Positions 1 through 8,613 of a stretch of 64,000 nucleotides of DNA are shown one piece after another. Location of the stretch: positions 558,001 through 622,000 of the forward strand of contig NZ_NISJ01000001.1 in assembly GCF_002205635.1 (NCBI RefSeq). The letters run 5' to 3'. Each line of letters starts with the position of its first letter. Within the stretch, counting starts at the first letter, position 1. The notes below the pieces were generated by a model, which did no database searches, was not told the DNA's origin, and was given only the letters and a program-made list of their open reading frames with translations. The translations under genes were made by a program, and so were the position numbers. Source of the DNA: Sphingopyxis witflariensis (GTDB lineage: Bacteria > Pseudomonadota > Alphaproteobacteria > Sphingomonadales > Sphingomonadaceae).

Positions 1-3
1 CTG

Positions 4-10
4 CCTCCTT
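4..10 (-). promoter_or_regulatory. Strong ribosome binding site for the next gene, off the left edge
   Basis: Read on the minus strand, the bases just after the ydbH-like stop codon contain AAGGAGG, a near-perfect Shine-Dalgarno sequence, with no start codon left before the window ends. A further gene of the operon therefore probably starts a few bases beyond position 1. In enterobacteria ydbH is followed by ynbE and ydbL, so a YnbE-type small lipoprotein is the natural guess; this is inference only. Confidence 0.6.
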
Positions 11-29
11 GCCTGTTCGTTGGTCATCT

Positions 30-3000
30 TCATCGCATGGGCTCGCTTTCTGGGGGCTGAACGGGTGCGGCTGCACCCTTTTTGGCGGCTTCGGCCTCTT
101 CCTGCGCGCGCATCAAGGCCGGTAGATTCTGTTCGATAAAGATCGTCGGGTCGTAAAATCCCTTTGCCGACGTCAGCAGCTGGCGGAAAGGCGCGGTGAT
201 CTTGATGTTGAACACCAAGGGCAGCTTCGCGACCTGATTGGTCAGGAAATTGCGCGTCGCGCCCTCGCCCTGCCCCACGCCGCCAAAGCGGATATCGGTG
301 ATCATTTCGCCGTCGAGGTCGCCGTTCATGATGATCGACAAATCATCATATTTCAGGCTCCGCAGCGCACCAAAGGCAAAATTGGCGATCGCGCCCAGAT
401 TGCGGTTCGACAATTCGCCGACATAGGCGAGCGTGCCCCCGCTGCCGCGCGAATCGATTCGCCCACCGACGATTCGTCCGCCCAGCCCATCGAACTCGAC
501 CGGCAGCGTCCCGTCGAATACGCCCGTCGCATTGATATTCTCGAACCCGAAGCTCTGCAGGAACACCGCGGCATCGACCCCGACGATGTCGAACGACAGC
601 CGCCGCGGCTCGGTCGCGTTAAAATCGAGCGTCGCCGGGTGAAGCAGCAACTGGCCGCCCGCAAAGGGCCAGCTGCCCCCCTCGACCCGGACCTTATTGT
701 CGCCGAGCAGACGATATTCGATCGTTCCGTCGACCACCGGGATGCCCGGATTAATCTCCTTGATCCGCGCGATCTGCCCCGGCGCGGTGCGCAAATTGAT
801 CAGATCGTCAAAGGTCAGCGTCGTCGTCAGCCCGGTCACCGGACCGAAAGCTGCGGCAAGGCTGGTGTCGGCGGTGGCAAAGGTGCCGCGGCTCGTAACC
901 CCGTCGGCAGTCCAGTCGATACGGCCATCGCCGACCACCGCACCTTGCACATTGGCGACGACACCGAGCGCCAGGCTGGTCAGCTTGTCGGGCTGGAACG
1001 CATCGCCAAAGCGCAATTCCCTCACCGCCAGATCGGCAAAGCCCGTTGCATCGTCCAGCCGGTGACGGATCACCGTGTCGAGGACCTTGGTCCCGGTCTT
1101 TTGCTCGCTGAATCCCGCGGTCGCGTCGATCACCCCGTCTGCGAAGCGCAGTTGCGCGTTCTTGCTGACCAGCGGGAAGAAGCGCGGGTCGGGCGCGGCG
1201 TCGGTCAGCAGCAACCCGCCATCGAGCGACAGCGCCCCGCCCGCCCAGCGCCATTGCCCGCCAATCTCGCTCATGTTCAGCGGTACCGCGCCAATCTTGC
1301 CGCGCGCGCCGACGAGGTCGCCCGCCATCCCTTGCGCCGTCCCGTGGCCCGTCAGCCTGTCGGCGGCGAAGCGCGTCACGCTCTCCCCTTCCCCCAGACG
1401 GATGTCGGCGCGCGCCAGCGACCAGCGCATCGCAGCGAGGTCGATTTGCGCCGGACCGCTATCGAAAGCGAAGGGTGAAGCCCCGCTATTCCCGCGCAGC
1501 TTGAGCCCGGGAATCCGAATATCGCCGCGCAGCCCGCCCGGCCCGGCGCTGAACAAAGGCGCGCCCGGGCGGCTACACAGGTCGATCGCGGTCGATGCCA
1601 GCCGGAACCCCGCAACTTCGACCCGCTCGGCCGCGACCCGGCTGCACCCGCCGTTCAACGCCAGCGCGCCCGTGGGTGCCAGAAAGCCGTTCAGCGGCAC
1701 ACGCAGCCGCTCGACGCGTCCACCGGCGAGCGGCCCCGACAGGTCGGCAGAGGTTGCAAAGCGCAAAAGGCCGTTGCGGTCGCCCGAAAAGCGCACCGGC
1801 TCCAAAGTCAGGCGCGAACCCACGGCACTATAGGGCTCGAGGCTCGCCAGCCCCGTGACCGACCCGTCGGCACTCCGGTCGAGGCGCATCGTGCCGGTGG
1901 GAAGGTCGCCGCCGCCAAAGCTCCAGCGGCCCGACGCCAGCACGGCGGGCTGCGCCGCGCCATAAAGATAGCCGACGCGGCTGTCGGCGCTGCCGGTGAA
2001 ATGCGCGCCGCTCGCGCTCGTCAGTTTCGGCGCGATCAGGTCGATCCGCGCCGACGGCCCTTCGCCGAGCAGCGCGAATTCGGCGCTCCCGCTCGCGTCC
2101 GCCAATACCCGGCTGAGCGCAAGACTGGCCTTTGCAGCCAGCGGTCCGACCGGCGTTTCGCCAAGGCCGCGGGCGCCCTCCGCAATCGAGCGCCGAACAG
2201 CATCGCTGCCGCTCGCGCGGGCAAAGCTGATCCGGCCATCAAGCCGCGGGGCGCCGCTGCCGACAAGGCCCCTGGCGTCGAGACTGAGCGTTTCGGCCGC
2301 GAAATCGGCGCCGCGCAGCCGCGCCATATCGGCATCGATCGCCAGCCTGGTTTGCACCGCGGTCCCGTCGAAGCGCGCCAGCACCCCCAGGTGATCGGCC
2401 CGCACCGGCCCGGCGACCAGCCGCGCAATGCTCGCATCGGCCGTTCCCTTCCAGCTTTGCAAGTCTTCCGACAGGGACAGGTCGAGCGCGATCTGCGGCG
2501 CGCTCGCGCGGACATCATCATCGGCGCAGGCTAGGCTCGCCCCGCGCAGCGGCCCGACCAGCTGCGGCCGCACGTCGCGCACCAGCACCGTGCCATAAAA
2601 GCTGACACCCTCCCCGCGGCAACCCGCCGCGGCGATATGCGGCGCGACGAGCGCGAGCTTGCCAGTAAAGTCGGTGCGTAAATTGCCGCCACCGTTCAGC
2701 GCGGCGCCGATATTGCCCCACGGCGTCTCGACCCGCGCCCGCGCATCTCGCAGCGCCACGGCAAGGTCGGGCAAGGCAAAGGGGTCTTTGCTCGTCGGGT
2801 CGCGAAACTTGTCGAGCGAACCAAAGGACAGCCGCCCATCGGCGAAACGGCCATAAAGCCGGACGCCTTCAGCCTTGATCCCCGAAATATAAGGGCCCGA
2901 CCAGCCATAACCGAGCGTGACGACCACCGATTTTGCGGTCAGGTCGGGGTGCGCCGGGTCGCCAATGACAATGTTCGACAGCCGTTCGCTGCGAAAACCA

Positions 3001-3197
3001 ATGTCATCGATCGTATAGCGCGCAGGAACGCTGCGGCTCTCAAGCTGATCGCGAATGAACCTATCGGCGATCGGCTCGCGCGCCAGCCATGCCACCGCGA
3101 CGAGCACGCCTACCGCACCGGCGGTCAGCCAGCGCTTCTTGAACAGGATGCTTCTATGTCGCCACCGGGGCTTCGGCGCTTCTTGCGTATCGATCAT
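30..3197 (-). CDS. YdbH-family intermembrane (AsmA-like) protein
   Basis: This 1055-residue protein has a basic N-terminus, one membrane anchor at about residues 21-40, and a very long periplasmic part rich in beta-strand-like repeats. The C-terminal region (around NFLTNQVAKLPLVFNIKI and the FYDPTIFIEQNLPAL stretch) resembles the YdbH/DctA-YdbH family. In E. coli, YdbH acts with TamB and YhdP as a bridge moving phospholipids from the inner to the outer membrane; that role is carried over by family, not shown here. The stop codon is followed at once by a strong ribosome binding site, suggesting a ydbH-ynbE-ydbL-like operon. The family assignment is fairly secure; the substrate is inferred. Confidence 0.8.
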   Translation of the reverse strand: MIDTQEAPKPRWRHRSILFKKRWLTAGAVGVLVAVAWLAREPIADRFIRDQLESRSVPARYTIDDIGFRSERLSNIVIGDPAHPDLTAKSVVVTLGYGWSGPYISGIKAEGVRLYGRFADGRLSFGSLDKFRDPTSKDPFALPDLAVALRDARARVETPWGNIGAALNGGGNLRTDFTGKLALVAPHIAAAGCRGEGVSFYGTVLVRDVRPQLVGPLRGASLACADDDVRASAPQIALDLSLSEDLQSWKGTADASIARLVAGPVRADHLGVLARFDGTAVQTRLAIDADMARLRGADFAAETLSLDARGLVGSGAPRLDGRISFARASGSDAVRRSIAEGARGLGETPVGPLAAKASLALSRVLADASGSAEFALLGEGPSARIDLIAPKLTSASGAHFTGSADSRVGYLYGAAQPAVLASGRWSFGGGDLPTGTMRLDRSADGSVTGLASLEPYSAVGSRLTLEPVRFSGDRNGLLRFATSADLSGPLAGGRVERLRVPLNGFLAPTGALALNGGCSRVAAERVEVAGFRLASTAIDLCSRPGAPLFSAGPGGLRGDIRIPGLKLRGNSGASPFAFDSGPAQIDLAAMRWSLARADIRLGEGESVTRFAADRLTGHGTAQGMAGDLVGARGKIGAVPLNMSEIGGQWRWAGGALSLDGGLLLTDAAPDPRFFPLVSKNAQLRFADGVIDATAGFSEQKTGTKVLDTVIRHRLDDATGFADLAVRELRFGDAFQPDKLTSLALGVVANVQGAVVGDGRIDWTADGVTSRGTFATADTSLAAAFGPVTGLTTTLTFDDLINLRTAPGQIARIKEINPGIPVVDGTIEYRLLGDNKVRVEGGSWPFAGGQLLLHPATLDFNATEPRRLSFDIVGVDAAVFLQSFGFENINATGVFDGTLPVEFDGLGGRIVGGRIDSRGSGGTLAYVGELSNRNLGAIANFAFGALRSLKYDDLSIIMNGDLDGEMITDIRFGGVGQGEGATRNFLTNQVAKLPLVFNIKITAPFRQLLTSAKGFYDPTIFIEQNLPALMRAQEEAEAAKKGAAAPVQPPESEPMR

Positions 3198-3400
3198 ATG
3201 ATGGCCGCGACAGCCTGCGCGCCGGGGAAAAGGGGAACGGACGATGACGTCATGGCGTAGTTATATCGTCCTCCGGCCCACATGGCATTCAGGGCAGCAA
3301 CGCAGGAAATCTCGTTTCGCTGCAAGAAATTGCTCCGGATTGCCATCATCCTTTCCTATGCCCGTTGAGTGTGGGTCACAAGGCGGTTATTCCTCCTTCC

Positions 3401-4078
3401 ATGGGGGACGTACCGGATCATCAGGGGCACCGCGCGCGGCTACGCACCCGTCTGCTCGATGACGCTGATGGGCTGGCCGATTATGAGCTGGTCGAATATC
3501 TGCTCGCCCTCGCCATCCCGCGCCGCGACACCAAGCCGCTCGCCAAGGCGCTGCTGCGTGAATTTGGTTCGCTGGCGCAGTTGATCGCTGCCGATCCCGA
3601 ATCGCTGCGCCGCGTCGATGGCATGGGCGAAACCGCGATCGCGGCGCTGAAAATCGTCCAGGCCGCAGGCCTCAGGATGCTCAAGGGCGAATTTCGCGAC
3701 AAGCCCTTGCTCTCCAGCTGGGACGCGCTGCTCGACTGGCTGCGCGCCGACATGGGACCGATCGACGTCGAACGTGTCCGCGTCCTTTATCTCAATGCCC
3801 GTAACATGCTGATCCGCGACGAGCTGGCCAGCGAAGGGTCGATCGACCAGTCGGCGATCTATGTCAGGGAGGTTATCAAACGCGCGCTCGAACTCGGCGC
3901 GTCGGCGATCATCCTGGTGCATAACCACCCGAGCGGTAGCCCCGAACCCAGTCGGCAAGATATCGCCATCACTCGCGACATCGCCGAAGCCGCGGCGAAA
4001 CTCGGCATTGCGCTGCATGACCATATCATCATCGGCGGCGCGGATCACCGAAGCTTTCGCGCGATGGGACTGCTTTAG
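3401..4078 (+). CDS. radC: RadC-family JAB-domain protein
   Basis: The protein has an N-terminal helix-hairpin-helix-like region (LRRVDGMGETAIAALKIVQ) followed by a JAB/MPN-type metal-binding domain with the signature HNHPSGSPEPS and a later GGADHRSF, where the metal ligands lie. RadC was once thought to be a DNA repair protein, but its true role is unresolved. I chose ATG 3401 (225 aa) because family members start just before the GHRxRLR motif; a TTG at 3365 would add 12 residues. It stands alone, transcribed away from the YdbH gene, and is followed by a palindromic repeat. Confidence 0.9.
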   Translation: MGDVPDHQGHRARLRTRLLDDADGLADYELVEYLLALAIPRRDTKPLAKALLREFGSLAQLIAADPESLRRVDGMGETAIAALKIVQAAGLRMLKGEFRDKPLLSSWDALLDWLRADMGPIDVERVRVLYLNARNMLIRDELASEGSIDQSAIYVREVIKRALELGASAIILVHNHPSGSPEPSRQDIAITRDIAEAAAKLGIALHDHIIIGGADHRSFRAMGLL

Positions 4079-4098
4079 GCCGTAAATCTCCTCTCCTT

Positions 4099-4173
4099 CG
4101 TCATGCCGGGCTTGACCCGGACCCGCCTTTTTCCTTCAGGACAGGCCGGCCCGGCATCAAGTCCGGGGTGACG
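4099..4173. repeat. Palindromic intergenic repeat, family A (copy 1)
   Basis: Left arm CGTCATGCCGGGCTTGACCC and right arm ending CAAGTCCGGGGTGACG form an inverted repeat of about 75 bp. The same arms recur at 12330-12403, 19120-19276 and 52935-53016. It follows radC directly and could fold into a hairpin in RNA from either strand. Confidence 0.8.
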
Positions 4174-4437
4174 ATGTGGGTGGCGTTGCTCATGCATATC
4201 CAAGCAATCTCAACACCCCACCGTCACATCGTTTGACTTGCTGCCCCGGACGCACCATCTTCGCGCCATGCAGATTCGACCGAGCCTTTTCCGGATCAAC
4301 CTCCACGCGGGTCAACTTCTCGCGGGCATTTAGCCCCGGGTTCCGGTGCGTCTCGCCCCGAGCCCGGGGCGAAATCTCCATATATTTGCAGGCAGGGCCG
4401 CCCATCCGTGCGCCCGCCCACCCGGAAAGCTATATCC
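4174..4437. other. Gene-free stretch upstream of the rnk-like gene
   Basis: Together with repeat A this makes a 359-bp gap between radC and the rnk-like gene. Apart from the repeat I see only an 8-bp inverted repeat (GCCCCGGG at 4333-4340 with CCCGGGGC at 4363-4370) and a possible TTGACT -35 element at 4233-4238 without a convincing -10 element. Short open frames here lack coding character. Confidence 0.45.
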
Positions 4438-4842
4438 ATGACAAAGCGTAATGCGGCCAAGCGGCCGCCCATCCATATGATCGACTCCGAAGCCGACACC
4501 CTCACCGAATTGGCCATTGCGCGTCAGGAGCGCACGCCGCAGGTCAGCGACCTGCTGCTCGAGGAAATCGGCCGCGCCAAAATCTATGTTGCCGCTAAAA
4601 TTCCCGCCGACGTCGTCACCATGGGTTCGACCGTCGCCTTCGTCGACGACGCCAATGGCGGTTCACGCACCGTTGCACTCGTTTATCCCGGCGATGCCGA
4701 TATCTCGGCGGGGCGCATTTCGATCATGACTCCCATCGGTGCCGGATTGATCGGCATGCGCGAGGGGCAGGACATATTATGGCCCGATCGCGACGGCCAC
4801 GAACGCAAATTGTCGATCGTCACCGTCGTTCAGCCAAAGTGA
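4438..4842 (+). CDS. rnk: Rnk-like regulator with GreA/GreB C-terminal domain
   Basis: The 134-residue protein matches the layout of Rnk (regulator of nucleoside diphosphate kinase): a short N-terminal helical region and a C-terminal GreA/GreB-like domain (VTMGSTVAFVDD...GISIMTPIGAGLIGMREGQ-like pattern). Such proteins bind RNA polymerase near the secondary channel. ATG 4438 is chosen because GGAAAG lies 9 nt upstream; a GTG 30 nt earlier has no such site. It is monocistronic, with a strong hairpin after it. The family call is good; its regulatory target here is unknown. Confidence 0.8.
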   Translation: MTKRNAAKRPPIHMIDSEADTLTELAIARQERTPQVSDLLLEEIGRAKIYVAAKIPADVVTMGSTVAFVDDANGGSRTVALVYPGDADISAGRISIMTPIGAGLIGMREGQDILWPDRDGHERKLSIVTVVQPK

Positions 4843-4904
4843 GCGGGCGGCGATTGCCCGGCCTGTTCGGTCGGCACGCCGCATATTTTCTGTCTCCCGT
4901 CATT

Positions 4905-4949
4905 TTTCGCCCTTTCCTTTCGTCATTCCCGAGACGGGAAAGGGCGAAA
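4905..4949. terminator. Bidirectional terminator-like hairpin between rnk and the EF-hand gene
   Basis: TTTCGCCCTTTCC at 4905-4917 is perfectly complementary to GGAAAGGGCGAAA at 4937-4949, giving a 13-bp stem with a 19-nt loop. It lies between convergent genes. A second hairpin with an 11-bp stem (one mismatch) and a 4-nt loop at 4990-5015 is closer to the minus-strand EF-hand gene and may terminate that operon. Confidence 0.6.
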
Positions 4950-5038
4950 GGGAGCAGGATGCCTCATCCATCGACCGCACACAGCAATACGGCCGCCGGA
5001 TCACTCCGACGGCCGCATCCTCCCACAAGGGGCGTTGT

Positions 5039-5476
5039 TTAGGCGCCGCGCGACAGGAAGCCGGTCAATTCGGTCTTGCTGACGCTCTTGGACTTGTCGC
5101 CATCGGCGGCGGCAAAGGCCTGCCCGATCCACGTTTTCACATCAGCCGATTCGGGATCGACCGACGGATCCGTGGCCGCGCGTAGCTTCTTCATCCAAGC
5201 ACCAAATTCCGCCTCATTCAGATCGCCGGTTGAATCGGCGTCATAGGTCGGAAATTCCTGATCGACGATTTGTGCCACCTGAGTAGGCGTTGCTGCGGTT
5301 CCCGACGGAGCCGGCTGGCCCGATGCGGGCGCGGGCTGTGTCGAGGCGTCAGGGGCCGGTGCAGGCTCCGAAGCCGGCGGCGGCGCCGTCGGATCGCTGG
5401 CGGGAGGCGCCGCTTGAGCCACAGCCGGAAAGCTCATGGCGGCGGCACCGATCAAAAGCATCTGTTTCAACATCAT
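5039..5476 (-). CDS. Secreted EF-hand domain protein
   Basis: The 145-residue protein starts with a signal peptide (MMLKQMLLIGAAAMSFPAVA, cleavage likely near residue 22), followed by a Pro/Ala-rich linker to about residue 62 and two EF-hand calcium-binding loops. Loop 1 at residues 79-90 (DADSTGDLNEAE) is canonical; loop 2 at 125-136 (DGDKSKSVSKTE) keeps the acidic ends. It is therefore probably a periplasmic calcium-binding protein. It is the second gene of a two-gene operon: the upstream ORF stops 1 bp before its start, and the CAGGAG ribosome site lies inside the upstream ORF's last codons. Both genes share nearly identical leader sequences, which suggests duplication. Confidence 0.85.
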   Translation of the reverse strand: MMLKQMLLIGAAAMSFPAVAQAAPPASDPTAPPPASEPAPAPDASTQPAPASGQPAPSGTAATPTQVAQIVDQEFPTYDADSTGDLNEAEFGAWMKKLRAATDPSVDPESADVKTWIGQAFAAADGDKSKSVSKTELTGFLSRGA

Positions 5477-5477
5477 C

Positions 5478-5744
5478 TTACTCCTGCATCATCGCCTTGG
5501 GCTCGGCATCGGGCTCCGATTCCGTGTCGGGTTCGGGGGCCGGTGCAGGCTCGGCGGTCGGGGGGACCGGCTCAGCGGCCGGGGGCGTGTCGGTGGGTGC
5601 GGGGGTGCCGTCCGGTGCAGGCGCGGGTGCATCGGTCGGTGCGGGCTGCGACGTCGTCGGCTGATCGCCGGTCGGTTCCGCCGTCTGTGCCAATGCCGGG
5701 AAACTCACGGCGGCCGCGCCGATCAAAAGCATCTGTTTAATCAC
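5478..5744 (-). CDS. Small secreted Pro/Ala/Glu-rich protein, paralogous leader to the EF-hand gene
   Basis: This 88-residue protein has a signal peptide (MIKQMLLIGAAAVSFPALAQ) almost identical to that of the downstream EF-hand protein, but the mature part is only a low-complexity Pro, Ala, Thr, Glu and Asp sequence with no EF-hand. It looks like a copy of the leader-plus-linker of its neighbour that lost, or never had, the calcium-binding domain. Its stop codon precedes the EF-hand start by 1 bp, so the two are probably translationally coupled. Function unknown; it may be a spacer-like acidic secreted peptide or a decaying paralogue. Confidence 0.65.
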   Translation of the reverse strand: MIKQMLLIGAAAVSFPALAQTAEPTGDQPTTSQPAPTDAPAPAPDGTPAPTDTPPAAEPVPPTAEPAPAPEPDTESEPDAEPKAMMQE

Positions 5745-5941
5745 TCATCTTCTCCTGTAGCGGCGGCAGAGTTGGTTGCGACCCACCACCTTTTCGAAAG
5801 GGACATGGGGGCAACCACCGGTGTCCGACGAAGGTTGCGATGTCGCAGGATTTGGAGAAACGCCCCGTCCCTGCTACGGGGCGGCCCATCGCGGTTCCGC
5901 GCAGTTTCCGCGATAAAACGTCATAAAAGGAAGGAAAATCA

Positions 5942-7252
5942 ATGGTTCCGCGTTACGCACGGCCGGACATGACCGCTATCTGGTCGGCCGAGAATCGCTT
6001 TCGTATCTGGTTCGAGATCGAGGCGCATGCGACCGACGCGCTCGCGGAGCTTGGCACCGTCCCCAAATCCGCCGCAAAGGCGCTGTGGGATTGGTGGGCC
6101 ACCAACCCCGTCATCGACGTCGCCGCGATCGACGCGATCGAGGCTGTCACCAAGCATGACGTCATCGCCTTCCTGACCTGGGTCGCCGAAAATGTCGGCG
6201 AAGAAGCGCGCTTCATGCATCAGGGTATGACCAGCAGCGACGTGCTCGACACCTGCCTCGCGGTACAACTCGCGCAGGCCGCCGACCTCCTGCTCGCCGA
6301 CCTCGACGCGCTCCTCGAAGCGATCAAGCGCCGCGCCTATGAACATAAAATGACGCCGACGATCGGGCGCAGCCACGGCATCCACGCCGAACCCGTCACC
6401 TTCGGGCTCAAGCTCGCGCAGGCCTATGCCGAGTTCGAACGCTGCAAGACGCGGCTCATCGCCGCGCGCGCCGACATTGCGACCTGCGCCATCTCGGGCG
6501 CCGTCGGCACTTTCGCCAACATCGACCCGCGCGTCGAAGCGCATGTCGCCGCCAAGCTCGGCCTTGCGATCGAGCCTGTCTCGACGCAGGTCATCCCGCG
6601 CGACCGCCACGCGATGTTCTTCGCGACGCTGGGCGTCATCGCCGGCTCGATCGAACGCCTCGCGACCGAAGTCCGCCATTTGCAGCGCACCGAAGTGCTG
6701 GAGGCCGAGGAATATTTCTCGCCCGGCCAAAAGGGTTCATCGGCGATGCCGCACAAGCGCAACCCGATCCTTACCGAAAACCTCACCGGCCTTGCGCGCA
6801 TGGTGCGCAGCGCCGTCGTCCCGGCGCTCGAAAATGTCGCGCTCTGGCACGAACGCGACATCAGCCATTCGTCGGTCGAACGTTTCATCGGCCCCGACGC
6901 AACGATCACCCTCGACTTCGCGCTCGGCCGCCTCACCGGCGTGATCGACAAGCTGCTCGTCTATCCCGAACGGATGCAGAAGAATCTCGACCGCATGGGC
7001 GGCCTCGTCCACTCGCAGCGCGTTCTCCTCGCGCTGACGCAAGCGGGCGCGAGCCGCGAGGAAAGCTATGTCCTCGTTCAGCGCAACGCGATGAAGGTGT
7101 GGGACAGTGACGGCCAGCTTTCGCTGCTCGAACTGCTCAAGGCCGATGCCGACGTGACCGCCAAACTCTCGGCTGAACAGCTCACCGACCTGTTCGACCT
7201 CGGCTATCATATGAAGCATGTCGACACGATCTTCGACCGCGTGTTCGGCTAA
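5942..7252 (+). CDS. purB: Adenylosuccinate lyase
   Basis: PurB cleaves SAICAR to AICAR and adenylosuccinate to AMP, releasing fumarate, in the cytosol. The 436-residue protein carries the fumarase/lyase superfamily signature GSSAMPHKRNP at about residues 265-275, the KHDV and TSSDV motifs near residues 71 and 97, and the catalytic-histidine segment GRSHGIHAEP near 142-151. Length is normal for the B. subtilis-type enzyme. AAGGAAG lies shortly upstream of ATG 5942. It is followed by repeat B. Confidence 0.96.
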   Translation: MVPRYARPDMTAIWSAENRFRIWFEIEAHATDALAELGTVPKSAAKALWDWWATNPVIDVAAIDAIEAVTKHDVIAFLTWVAENVGEEARFMHQGMTSSDVLDTCLAVQLAQAADLLLADLDALLEAIKRRAYEHKMTPTIGRSHGIHAEPVTFGLKLAQAYAEFERCKTRLIAARADIATCAISGAVGTFANIDPRVEAHVAAKLGLAIEPVSTQVIPRDRHAMFFATLGVIAGSIERLATEVRHLQRTEVLEAEEYFSPGQKGSSAMPHKRNPILTENLTGLARMVRSAVVPALENVALWHERDISHSSVERFIGPDATITLDFALGRLTGVIDKLLVYPERMQKNLDRMGGLVHSQRVLLALTQAGASREESYVLVQRNAMKVWDSDGQLSLLELLKADADVTAKLSAEQLTDLFDLGYHMKHVDTIFDRVFG

Positions 7253-7258
7253 ACCCAA

Positions 7259-7389
7259 ATCCTCCCTGTCGCGAAGCGATGGGGAGGGGGACCGCTCGCA
7301 AAGCGAGTGGTGGAGGGGCCGGCGCCAAAGCTCCTCCGTCAGCGGCTGGGGCCGCTGCCACCTCCCCATGCCTTCGGCACAGGGAGGAT
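7259..7389. repeat. 131-bp palindromic repeat, family B (copy 1)
   Basis: The element begins ATCCTCCCTGTCGCGAAGCG and ends with GCACAGGGAGGAT, with outer arms complementary and inner GC-rich sub-hairpins. Copies occur at 13799-13931 and 19318-19454. Here it fills most of the gap between purB and the lapA-like gene. Confidence 0.8.
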
Positions 7390-7466
7390 CGAACGCTGCG
7401 GGACTGGAAACCCGCGCCAAAGTCGCATAGGTAGCGGAACCGGGCCGATTGAGGGAGCAAGCCAAA

Positions 7467-7811
7467 GTGGGAATCCTGCGAACGATCATCTGGGTCTTGC
7501 TGACCGCCATCCTCGTTATTTTCGCGATGGCGAACTGGCTGCCGGTCACCGTCACCATCTGGCCCGGCGAGGTGCTCGACACCAAATTGCCGGTCCTGAT
7601 CCTCGGCGCCTTCCTGATCGGCGCCGTGCCGATGTGGATCGCACTGCGCACCGCGCGCTGGACAATGAAACGCCGCCTCGACGCCAGCGAGCGCCAGCTC
7701 GCCGACCTTCGCGCCATGGCGAACCGCGCTGCCGAACCCGCGCCGCCCATCGCCGCGCCCGCGGCAACCCCCGCCAACGACAGCCCCACCTTACCTCTGG
7801 AGACACCATGA
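7467..7811 (+). CDS. LapA-domain (DUF1049) inner membrane protein
   Basis: About 114 residues with two membrane segments (IIWVLLTAILVIFAMANWL and LPVLILGAFLIGAVPMWIAL), then a basic helical stretch and a Pro/Ala-rich cytoplasmic tail. This matches the LapA domain, found in E. coli in the lipopolysaccharide assembly protein LapA; in this lineage it commonly precedes pyrF. I chose GTG 7467 because GAGGGAG lies 9 nt upstream; a TTG at 7449 overlaps that site. Its TGA overlaps the pyrF ATG (ATGA), so the two are coupled. Confidence 0.75.
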   Translation: MGILRTIIWVLLTAILVIFAMANWLPVTVTIWPGEVLDTKLPVLILGAFLIGAVPMWIALRTARWTMKRRLDASERQLADLRAMANRAAEPAPPIAAPAATPANDSPTLPLETP

Positions 7812-8482
7812 GTTCGCCGCTTTATCTCGCCATCGACACCCCGCAGCTCGATAGCGCGCTGGCGCTGGCGCAAAAGGTGCGGCACCATGTCGGCGGGCTG
7901 AAGCTCGGGCTCGAATTTTTCTGCGCCAACGGCCATCATGGCGTCCATGAAATGGCGAAGATCGGCCTGCCGATCTTCCTCGACCTCAAGCTCCACGATA
8001 TTCCGAACACCGTCGCCAAGGCGGTGCAGGCGCTGCGCCCGCTCGAACCCGCGATCCTCACCGTTCACGCCGCAGGCGGCCGCGCAATGATGGAAGAGGC
8101 AAAGGCGGTGGCGGGCCTGAACACCAAGGTCGTCGCGGTGACCGTGCTGACCAGCCTCGACGCCCCCGATCTCGATGACATCGGGGTCGGCGGAACCCCG
8201 CATGACCAGGTCGTGCGCCTCGCAGCCCTCGCCCGCCAGTCGGGCCTCGACGGCATCGTCTGCTCGGGTCAGGAAGTGAAGGCGGCGCGCAAGGTCTGGC
8301 CGGGCGGCTTTTTCGTCGTCCCCGGCGTGCGTCCGGCGGATGGCAAGGCGGGCGACCAGAAACGCATCGTCACGCCTGCACAGGCGATGGGCGACGGCGC
8401 CTCGATCCTCGTCGTCGGCCGCCCGATCAGCCAGTCGCCCGATCCCGATCTGGCTGCGCGCGCCATCGAAGCGACGCTTTAA
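7808..8482 (+). CDS. pyrF: Orotidine 5'-phosphate decarboxylase
   Basis: PyrF makes UMP from OMP, the last step of de novo pyrimidine synthesis. The 224-residue TIM-barrel protein has the catalytic DxKxxD signature LDLKLHDIPNT at residues 58-68 (Asp59, Lys61, Asp64) and the phosphate-binding VVGRPI near the C-terminus. Length is normal for type I bacterial enzymes. Its start overlaps the lapA-like stop by 4 bp, and repeat D separates it from trpF. Confidence 0.96.
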   Translation: MSSPLYLAIDTPQLDSALALAQKVRHHVGGLKLGLEFFCANGHHGVHEMAKIGLPIFLDLKLHDIPNTVAKAVQALRPLEPAILTVHAAGGRAMMEEAKAVAGLNTKVVAVTVLTSLDAPDLDDIGVGGTPHDQVVRLAALARQSGLDGIVCSGQEVKAARKVWPGGFFVVPGVRPADGKAGDQKRIVTPAQAMGDGASILVVGRPISQSPDPDLAARAIEATL

Positions 8483-8504
8483 CGCCCATAGGGCGATCTC
8501 TACC

Positions 8505-8585
8505 CCCGTTCGTGTCGAGCGCAGTCGAGACACCCAGAGTGCGTGCACCAGCGATGGGCATCTCGACTGCGCTCGATGCGAACGG
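8505..8585. repeat. Palindromic intergenic repeat, family D (copy 1)
   Basis: CCCGTTCGTGTCGAGCGCAG with TCGAGACACCC on the left is mirrored by GGGCATCTCGACTGCGCTCG and ATGCGAACGG on the right, giving an 81-bp inverted repeat. A second copy with the same arms lies at 54365-54448. Here it sits between pyrF and trpF, inside an otherwise co-directional cluster. Confidence 0.8.
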
Positions 8586-8613
8586 ATCAGGAAACAGGAC
8601 CAGAGTTCAGATC

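Noticed and set aside
4174..4437. Short open frames upstream of the rnk-like gene
   Set aside because: They overlap each other on both strands, have no ribosome sites and show no protein-like composition.
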